From assembly GCA_022419385.1 (NCBI GenBank), contig JAJUBI010000005.1, forward strand, positions 1,550,001 to 1,614,000: a DNA stretch of 64,000 nt. The letters are read 5' to 3'. Below, piece by piece: positions 55,937 through 64,000 of the stretch; within the stretch, counting starts at the first letter, position 1, and the number at the start of each line of letters is the position of its first letter. Below the pieces are notes generated by a model that worked only from the letters and a program-made list of their open reading frames with translations, did not search any database and was not told the origin of the DNA. The position numbers and the translations under genes were made by a program. This DNA is from Paraconiothyrium sp. Pb-2020. Lineage: Eukaryota; Ascomycota; Dothideomycetes; Pleosporales; Didymosphaeriaceae.

Positions 55937-58900
55937 CTAATTTTCTTCCATGAGCGGCTGGTCGTCGCCCGCTTCGCGCCACTCCCGCGAGCGTTCGGCC
56001 AGGCGTTTGACCCCCAATATGCGGTCGGCCCACAGGGCTTCGGATGGGGTCCGGAACGTGTATGCACGTTGAGATGAAATGACGCCAATCGCTTGGAGCA
56101 CAGCCTTGCGTGAGTCTCGACCGAACACTGCAGGGTGATTGATCCACTCCAAGCTGGATTCCAACTCAGCATCGAGCGCATGCATAGTTGTCGCGTCGAT
56201 ACCAGCGGCCGGGGTGAAGGGGTTCTCCGCGTGAGGGGACGGTGTCCTCGGGCGGTCGCTGCCGTCTACCGGTGATGAATGACCTGTACTACCAGGTGCG
56301 CTTGGCGGGTCATTTCGTCGGTGACCGGGCGGTGGTAGCGGCGGCAGGCCACCTTTTCCGAGACCCTTCAATATACTCCTCGTCTCCTTCAACAAGTGGT
56401 GTGCCCGGTCATGCTGGCCCCGTGAAACTAAAGTAAGCGCGCGAGTCAACATGTCGGAGGTCAGCAGCTCCATGCGCCGCTGCACGACATGAGGATGCGG
56501 CGGGATAGGCGGCGTCGGTGGTCGGCCGCTTGAGGTTTTCTTCGACAGCGAAGGTAGAATGGTGATCGCCAACAGGGATGGACGTGGCAGGTGTGCTATT
56601 GAGCCATCCCGAAGTATGTCGCCGTAAGTAAGGTCCGCCTGAATCAACGGGACTTCTTCGACACTGAGAGTCCGGGAATCATCCTGGTCTAGGGGCCCAC
56701 CTAGGGCTTCGAGACCTGAAACGATGGTTTCCCAAGGATCTTGCGGAAGCTGCTCCGGAGACGCAGTATCTGGTGAAATCGCTAGCTGTACCAGAATATC
56801 TGCGAAGCATATTAGTGCTTGATCATTAAGGTGTATTGCGGTCCCAGCGTACCTCTTTTGTCTCCGAAGCGCAGGTCGCCCAAAGATGCCTCGGCATCAC
56901 GGCCAGTAGCGCGTTTGGTAATGTGTAGAGCGCCGCTGATCTTGACGAACTTTGCCGGAGACCCTTCGGGTAAGCGAAGTTTAAGCTTCACGTTCTGGTG
57001 GGAGGTGGTTTGCAGAGACCCGAGGCAACCCGCCACGCATTCACGCAGCATCATCCAGTCTTTCACGTACGTGTACGATGCTTTCGTACGCGTGGACAGC
57101 TCAATCATGGTGTCAGGCTTGTGGGTCAGTCCGAGACCAAAAGAATGAATGGTAACCCTGCCTAAAGTCAGCCTTCCGAAACGGGACAGGGTACTTTACA
57201 TGTTACTTACTTTGCGGCCTCGGCGCGAGATACCACGAAGTCGACGCTTTCGGCATCCGATGTCGACGAGTCACTAATGAGAAGAATGCTGGAGAGAGGG
57301 TTGTTCGACTTGCGCTGCATGAGCAGATCCATGGCCACGTTCGCACCTTCGACCACGTCTGCGCGGAGGCTCTTCTGGCCCACGGGGCGGATGGAGTCGA
57401 GAACCTTTGACCAGTCTCTCCAATTTTTGCTCGTCATGCCCACGATAGGCACGCCACCGCCACTGGAGCCAAAGGTGACCAGACCCATGCGATCGCGTTC
57501 GCCCAGATTCTGTACCAAGAAGCGAAGCGTGTCGCGCAGCAGGTTGATCTTCAAGCCTTGCATGGATGATGAGACTGGAATGACCACGACGATGTCTAAC
57601 GGCACGTGCAGACCTCCTGACAAGCGCGGCTCTGGCCCACCAGCGCGCGAACTGGTGTATTCGGTGGGCGCAGTGAGGGTAGACCGTGCGGCGCCATATG
57701 AAGATGCTATGGACGAAATCCGCTTTGGTCGTCGGTAATCCTCGTCCTCTGTGCCAGAGTTGTCCTGATCGAAGTCCGGCATGCGCTGCGGCGTTGGAAA
57801 GTCCATCCTGATGTCCATCAAGGCGCGCCTCCATAGTTCCAGCTGACTCCGATTTTGGAACTGCAGATGGAACGAGGGCAATTCGGCCACAGAGAGGCTG
57901 AGTGTCAGGATTGCCTCGTCAGGAGAGTGCTCGACCTGGTTAAGGTGCTTCTTGATGAGGATCGAGCCCTTGAGCGTGCACTTGCACTTGGGCTTTTTGG
58001 GCGTGGCCGACTCCCCCTCCCACTTGTCGGGCTGGCTGGTCTTCTTTTCTTTGACGCAGATGAGCATCTCGGAGAAGAGATAGCACTCAAGCTCCTGCCA
58101 TGACTGGCGGTCCTTTCCGACGCGTACGTGGCCGTGTAGTCGCAGCTTTCCAAAACGCGAAAAGTCCAGACCATGCCAGTTGTCGACGCGTGAGTGCAGA
58201 TCCTCGGTAATCTCCTCTAACGCCTCCTCCGACTCGTGCGGCGTATCGAATTGTCGGTTGTTGCGCACCGGGGACTTTGTGCGCCCAAAATGCTCCGTGG
58301 CGCTCGCTATCGACGGCATCGGCGGCGCGCCACGAACGTCTTCTGGGTCGGCCCTCCACTTCCCCTCGACCACTTCTACCGTCACCAGACATGTCAAACT
58401 CTGCTGTTGGCGCGACTTGCTCAGGGTCGGGAACTCGCTGCGCACCGTCACCGTGGGTGCTGGGATTGGGCTCTTTAGAAGGCCGCGGGGGCTGCTCAGG
58501 CTCGATTCCATGGACTGCACGTCGTAATCATGCCGCCTGCCATCGTGCGTTGCCGCATAATCTCCCGAAGATGCAATTCCCGTCGCGCCACTGTCGCTCC
58601 GCAGGTGCTGGCGCGACATGGACCGCATGTTGTTTTCCGACCGTTCTCGCGAATGAGATGAGTCCCGTTGCGGCCGCGATATGTGTGATTGCTGGTACCG
58701 GCTGCTGACATCGCTGTCGTTTCGCGGCCTGCCTGTTGGCTGCTGCTGTTGCTGCTGAGGCGTCGGCTCGCTCCGCACCGTCTGATTGTCCCATGGTGTA
58801 GGGGTATTCTGGTTGCTGCGGTGGCTACTACTCGCGTCATTTTGCACGGATCGGACGATAGTACTCAGTTTCTCTGCCGCGTCTGTCAGTTCCACACGCT

Positions 58901-59562
58901 GTGGTTTCGGGTGCCAATACTCACCCAGGTCCAATACGTTCCCGCCTCGGCTGGTGTCAAGTCCCAGAGTCGCGTTGCACGTCGGGCAGTGCTGCGAGTC
59001 GAATTCGCGAATGTACTCATAGAAGCAGGCCTCGTGGGAAACATGTCCGCACGACAGCTGAAGTATGCGCTCGCCACGCAGAGTGTGCTCCAAGGGCTCT
59101 TCGCAGACGGCGCACTCGCTGCCAATGAAGGTTCGCTCGCGACGGGTGCGAGACCGTTCGATGTCGAGCACGCCGGCCATGCCTCTGCCGGACCTCGGAG
59201 GTAACTGTGAATCTAGTGTTGTGTTGCTCCTCGAAAAGGGTTGCGGGTTGTGGTTGGTTCTGTCCAAGGTGCTTTTCGAATGGGAGCTGCGCGAGCTGGG
59301 CCGATAGCCTCCTAGAAAAGACATGAGTGGACCGAGCGCAGAGACACGGCTTCTGTGGTTAATTACTGTGGGCCGTCGTTGATCCAAACTCGACAGTCTT
59401 AGACTTCCCCTTGCTACCGGTATGGCTGCTCTTCTTGCGGGACCGATGTCCTAGGAGCCCAAGTTCGAAAAGGTTCTGCTCTATCTCCGACGAAGACTCT
59501 TTTCGGCGAAGAGGGTGACTGGGTGGGTTCCGGCGAGACGAAGAGGATTCGATGGTCGACAT
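55937..59562 (-). CDS. RING-PH-VWA protein, Ste5-like scaffold architecture
   Basis: Four exons (59418-59562, 57211-59365, 56853-57157, 55937-56799) sum to 3468 nt and 1155 residues. Three domains are visible. A RING-H2 finger lies near residues 133-182, with CAVCEEPLEHTLRG, LSCGHVSHEACF and HCPTCNATLG. A PH-like domain lies near 450-585 (GKLRLHGHVRVGKDRQSWQE, then LQFQNRSQLELWRRALMDI). A von Willebrand A domain starts near 660 (PLDIVVVIPVSSSMQGLK; the metal site DxSxS reads PVSSS), continuing through VTIHSFGLGLTHKPDTMIEL on exon 3. The C terminus is helical with Pro-rich linkers. This order matches the pheromone MAPK scaffold Ste5/Far1 of yeasts. A signalling-scaffold role is inferred; ubiquitin ligase activity is an alternative. 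Confidence 0.85.
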
Positions 59563-62500
59563 GGAAGTTCAGGAGATGGCTGGTCTTCGCTTCACACTCG
59601 TTTCAGCATGGAGAATGCGCGCGGAAGATCGTCTAGGATGAAGCCACGGGCTCTGCAGAAGGCGGGACCTTGCTTGCAGGGATAGTTCGGACCGGAGACG
59701 AAGCTATGAGACGACAGGGGCGGGGGCAGTGTAGCGCGAGCAACTGCAACGGCGCGCAAGGCGATTGAGGAGAGGGAAATGAAGATCGAGCGTCCAAGAG
59801 TCAGAAAGGAGTTGTTGCGGGGACCTGCGGCGGCAGAAGTTGAAGACTCGCGTGCAACCACCGCAGCACCCACCGGCAAGCCTGGCAGAAGCTGCAGGCT
59901 GTCTCGCGCAACCCCTGCAATGGGGGCAACGCCGCTGCGAGCGACAGCCGATGAGGATGAGCTGGTGCAGGGACGGCATTCCATTAGGGGGTCTTCGCCG
60001 AGGCCACCGCTGCGCCACACGCCGTGTGATTGGCAGATACATTACACTTGGCCGCATCCAGAGGCGACCGTGATGGCGGGATGGACGTCCGCTCCCGCCG
60101 CATCATTGGTCTGGCCCGCAGCCATCGTCGCCACGGCATGAAGAATGCTACCCCAGGCCTTTGGGACTCGGGACCGTGTGAGGGCGGATGGAGAGCGCTC
60201 GTGTTGCGGCCAGTTCCCAGCTGCCCGTTGCATGCTACCAGCCCCCCGGCGAGGCTCGACTACGCGAGAACGCGAAGGACGAGTCCTCGAACAGTCGCTC
60301 GCAGTGGAGCCTCACGCCTTGCCCCAAACGCCTATATCGCCAGTGGTTATAGGCAAACGTCTTTGGGCGTGCTTCGCCCACGAGTCAAGCGCATTCCAAC
60401 ACTTCCCCGGAGCCCAGGGTATCGCTGCTAGACACTCGGAAGCGACCAATTCGCTGCTTGCTCCGACAGCGACATCAAGGCCTCACGTGCAAAAGCAGCC
60501 TGCCGTCTTCTTCCTGAAGGGGCTGACTTTAGTTTGCCCCGCAGGTACAACTCCACTCCTGCTCCGTAAACCTTTCGTGCAGGTGAACACTGCACGTTGC
60601 ATCACACCGGACGCGGGCGAAGGAGGCCGTTCATGCATCGCTTCGAGCATTTTGCTCCCTTGTCCAATGCGAGCTGCAATTCACATCCATATCTCCGAAT
60701 CTTCGAGTCAGCGAGCACATGAGAACGCCATCATCGTCTTCGAAGCTACCATTGCTTCACAGGGGCACACCAGAACAGCGGACGGTGACTGAAAACGCCC
60801 TCGGGCGCCATCGGATGCGTTGCCGCACTACGGTCGGCTCCATTGCTTGCACGTGGCTACCACGAGGTGAGAAGCCAAAAGATGCCGAGTATCCACATCA
60901 TGTTTTGGTGGGGGCACTTTTCGAACGCTTCTCCCATCTCTTCAGCAATGGCCGACGCCATGTTCAGACATCTTGTTGTCACTGGGAACTGACCCCGCAG
61001 ACGGTTGTCGAAGCCTGACTCGACAATCTGCTTCCAATTAGCATATTTCGGATAGAGGCCGATGGATGGGCATTGTCCTGTTTGTGATCGTCAGACCCGG
61101 AGTTGACGCGGGCACAACCGAACCATAATTCAACGTCATCCCCTTTTCTAGCCTGCTTGCGCGCTGCGACCCAGCCATCGCTCACTCGCCCAAAGTTGGA
61201 GTTTCTTTCAGATGGAGGACCGCCTGATGCATTCGACTAGGGTTTCCAAATGAGGCCATCGTTAGCTTCGCAAGCCTCCTTTCTAGAAGGCCCATCGTCG
61301 ATGTTCTGTGGACCCTGTGCACCCCAGCTCTTTACTTGCCCGCCTGTCTTCGCAATCTTTGCATTGTAGGTGGCGGTTTATAGTTTCCAAGGGACGGCGG
61401 GCGCTGGTCGCGCATGCCCACGTGTGCTCCCAGTGTGGAATCCTCGAGTGCTTGCGACTCGTTGTTCTTTAAATATCATCACCAGTGCGCGTCTGGGTCA
61501 ACCTTGCACGCGCCGTGCCACAAACCCAGGCCTATAGCTGCCATGCCATCAAAGATGCGACGCGAGTTATACGGTACCGAACCCCACGAAATCTTACCCT
61601 GTGTAACAAGGATCCATTGAAGTCTGCTTACAGTCAAGCACATACACAGCCACTCCACGCATGCGCCTGCGCCCGCGAGTCTTCAGGTGCGTCACGAGCG
61701 CGCAACGGACAGCCACCGTAGAATACTGAGTATTAGACCTGCAGTCTTCCGATGGGCTAGTGGTAATTGATTTCGGTTCGATATGTACGCTGAAGGCCAT
61801 GGGCTGCGCTAGTATCAGTCTAAAAGGATCCCCCTCCACACCTGTTTGGAATCCCTTCCAAAAACTGCTAAACAATGCAACTTTATCTCCTTGACATTCT
61901 GGAAGCTTTGGCAGCTGGAGAAATTCTGGCGAGACAAGGGACCAGGTGTGGCTTGGACCCTGCCTGTTTTGAAGCTCGTTCCCTTTCTTCTCAAGAGACG
62001 TCTTGTAAGATCTACACTCTCTATCTTTCACTGGATTTCAATCGTATGTGTAAGCATTGCCCCTCGTTGATTCTGCACGTTCTCTCCCATGAAGATCCCC
62101 AGTATCGGTTCAATCGCGGTGTTACTCGTCCGCGGTGTCGCCTGTGCATGGCTGTGAGCGATGCCCTCTAGCACCTATTAGCGTCCCTCTAGCGACGCGT
62201 GAATCGGCGAACTTGCTGATGATATTCTGGATTTTACACCAACGAGAAAAGACCGCCATAACCGATATACGAGGTTGACGTGGCTATCAGTGTAGGCCTT
62301 TCACGGATATGCCTCCCTTCTGAGACTGGGCCGGTGAGCGGTCCATCGCCGTCTGTCCGTGCTTCCGACTGATTTGGGCGAGTAGGTCCAGATGGAGATG
62401 AGCGCTCAACTTCTATAGATGATGGCTCTTCCCAGAGTTTCTAGTTCGGGGATCTAGGAATCACGCATCATGGGGGCAAAGGCAGGCAAGGCTAGGCTCT

Positions 62501-63679
62501 TATTTACTACTGGATACGCCGCGTCGCTATACGCGCGTACGCATCACCATGCATCTTCACTTATATCGCCTCGACTGACTTGAACGTTCTATGTTTGCCA
62601 CATCTATATAATTCATTGCGGGAATTACCAGACTATGAATCAGGTGTAATAGTAGGCGCTTCGTGCCGTCGATAGATCCAGACACGGTGTCGAAATCGAG
62701 ACCAAAGACGACTTGATCCATGGTTCGCAAGACTTTCCCTGACACGCCAAAACATCTGACGCGACCGATGACAGAGATAGGGGGTATTTAGCGGTATAGT
62801 GGAGTTCATGATCTACGCCACGGGCGCGGTAGCCTTCCGCCCGTAGCCGCACACGTCAGACTTGCATGAAGGACATCAACTTCCCCCGACGATGACCCAC
62901 TGGCGACTCACGTGAAGCCAAATAAGATGTGAAAACGCTGAGCGCGCACGCAACCCTCCGATGCATTTGCAGTAGATCTGGTGCACGGTTTGCCCAATGT
63001 CCAGTTGAGGATACCATAGGTATATACCGGCCAAGAACTTACATTCATTTCTAGATCAACTAGGTGATGCCCTGTGTAGCCCTATCATACACGAATGGCG
63101 AGTGCCGTTATACGACCGCTGAGGTTCCATACGATTCAAGGTACAACCAGGTAGGGGTCTATAGTTCTATCAAAACATCAACACCAACATCTCAGAAATC
63201 CCTTCCGTACAACAATCGAGTAAGAGGTCGACATCAGCACTCTCGAATCATGGCCTGCTCGCTTAAACCACCCTTTCCTTTTATCTTCCGCGATGTACTT
63301 CTGCCAGCAGTTACTGAGCTTGCCCGGACTAAAGGGGGTGAACATGTTAATCTGAAAGCAGAGCTCGGGGGGGGCGGGTGCCATATCCCATATTTGCGGG
63401 CGCTAACCTCGTTCACAAAAATGCAGGAACGCCGAGCATCGACATCAATGTAGCCTTGACCTGTCTTGCTGCCCACATACTATAGCCTATTACTTGTTGG
63501 ATGGCCAGACCGACTTCACGCACGAGCTCGAGAACGATATTCACCCTCTTCTGGCTAGAGAACAGTAGAGTCTGACCCAAGGATTGTGGGACATTGCAGA
63601 CGAGCAATGAACTCTTATGCAGTCAGTGCTCCGCTTAGCGTCTATGTTCCTGACTATGCCAGGTTGGGGGAATTGGTAG
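59563..63679. other. Long gene-free block upstream of the RING-PH-VWA gene
   Basis: No gene is recognised over 4.1 kb. The 59.6-60.3 kb part is GC-rich with Ser/Pro/Arg frames that look like composition artefacts, and is probably promoter or 5' UTR. A plus-strand frame at 63250-63453 (FIFRDVLLPAVTELARTKGG) might be an exon linked to the edge frame, but no joining phase was established. Confidence 0.35.
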
Positions 63680-64000
63680 TCGCATAGCGCACATAAATTA
63701 TCCAGGAAAGTGTTAAAGCAGCTGCGTCCTGATGATGTGAACGACATCCCGAGGAAGAAGAATCGAGAGCATTTCGCGCCCAGTGGTTGCATACCTAAAT
63801 GGTTCCAGGAGAGTACATGGCAGAAGATGAGTGCTAGGTGCCAGTTCTTATTCCGGCCGAACTATCCAGTCGGGGGCTACACGTCCTATGTACGGGAACG
63901 TGGAGTTGGAGATGATCTTGCTGTCCGCTTTCCCGTCCACAACAAGAGAGGTCTGGTCTATTTCCATGTGTGGCATGTGGTTTTGCGGCCTAAGAGTAGC
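63680..64000 (+). CDS. Unrecognised open frame running off the right edge
   Basis: A 107-codon frame without ATG is open from an upstream TAG at 63677 to the window end. It reads as real protein: VLKQLRPDDVNDIPRKKNRE, CIPKWFQESTWQKMSARC, FLFRPNYPVGGYTSYVRERG and RGLVYFHVWHVVLRP. The preceding TTGGTAG could serve as an intron acceptor at 63679. I do not recognise the family. The reverse-strand frame over part of it is less convincing. Confidence 0.4.

Noticed and set aside
57277..59204. Many plus-strand frames over the RING-PH-VWA gene
   Set aside because: All are antisense shadows of a gene with a continuous 1155-residue frame and recognised domains.
1..64000. Secondary-metabolite gene cluster (because of several enoyl-reductase-like genes)
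   Set aside because: No polyketide synthase, peptide synthetase, terpene cyclase or prenyltransferase core gene is visible in the window.

Overview
This window is genomic DNA from a filamentous ascomycete (Pezizomycotina; a plant-associated Dothideomycete is plausible but not proven). The evidence is short 45-60 nt introns with GT-AG ends and CTAAC/CTGAC branch points, dispersed single genes, many secreted glycosidases, and protein families typical of such fungi. I rebuilt gene models by joining exons; where a model is called complete, its exon lengths sum to a multiple of three. About 23 protein genes or gene remnants can be supported. I saw no PKS/NRPS core gene, rRNA, tRNA, CRISPR array or transposase.

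Left part (1-16 kb). A left-truncated FMN-dependent monooxygenase (NtaA/SnaA type) is divergent from a GroES-like oxidoreductase. A GH11 xylanase follows. Then comes a mostly housekeeping block: an NFKBIL1-like protein and an NSRP1-like splicing regulator sharing one short promoter, a broken GFA-type gene, a microsomal GST (MAPEG), Mediator subunit 22, and an unknown basic, proline-rich protein.

Middle (16-39 kb). A long gene-poor stretch leads to a DUF1996 secreted protein, a cysteine-rich GPI-anchored-type protein, an intronless GH29 alpha-L-fucosidase followed by a 15-bp tandem repeat, and a fungal zinc-finger-like regulator. Next is a small redox group: an FAD monooxygenase divergent from an NAD(P)-dependent reductase, plus a GroES-like dehydrogenase. 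A frameshifted secreted protein and a GH51 arabinofuranosidase, also frameshifted as read, close this part. The GH11, GH29 and GH51 enzymes all act on plant cell wall polysaccharides. GGCTAAA (XlnR/Xyr1-type) motifs lie upstream of the GH51 and, farther away, the GH11 gene.

Right part (39-64 kb). An Mpv17/PMP22 protein and a TMEM53/DUF829 hydrolase converge with a 6-bp gap. Then come a cysteine-rich single-pass membrane protein, a degenerate 2EXR/F-box-like gene, a DUF4360 secreted protein, the mitochondrial protease OMA1, an intronless 815-residue orphan protein, and a large RING-PH-VWA protein with the domain order of the pheromone MAPK scaffold Ste5. Two long gene-free blocks (51.7-55.9 kb and 59.6-63.7 kb) flank that last gene. 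An unrecognised open frame runs off the right edge.

The points most worth a second look are the Ste5-like scaffold, the splicing oddities (13-nt exon, 27-nt intron, GC-AG intron), the two frameshifts inside simple-sequence tracts, the isolated intronless fucosidase, and the 27-32.5 kb redox group.
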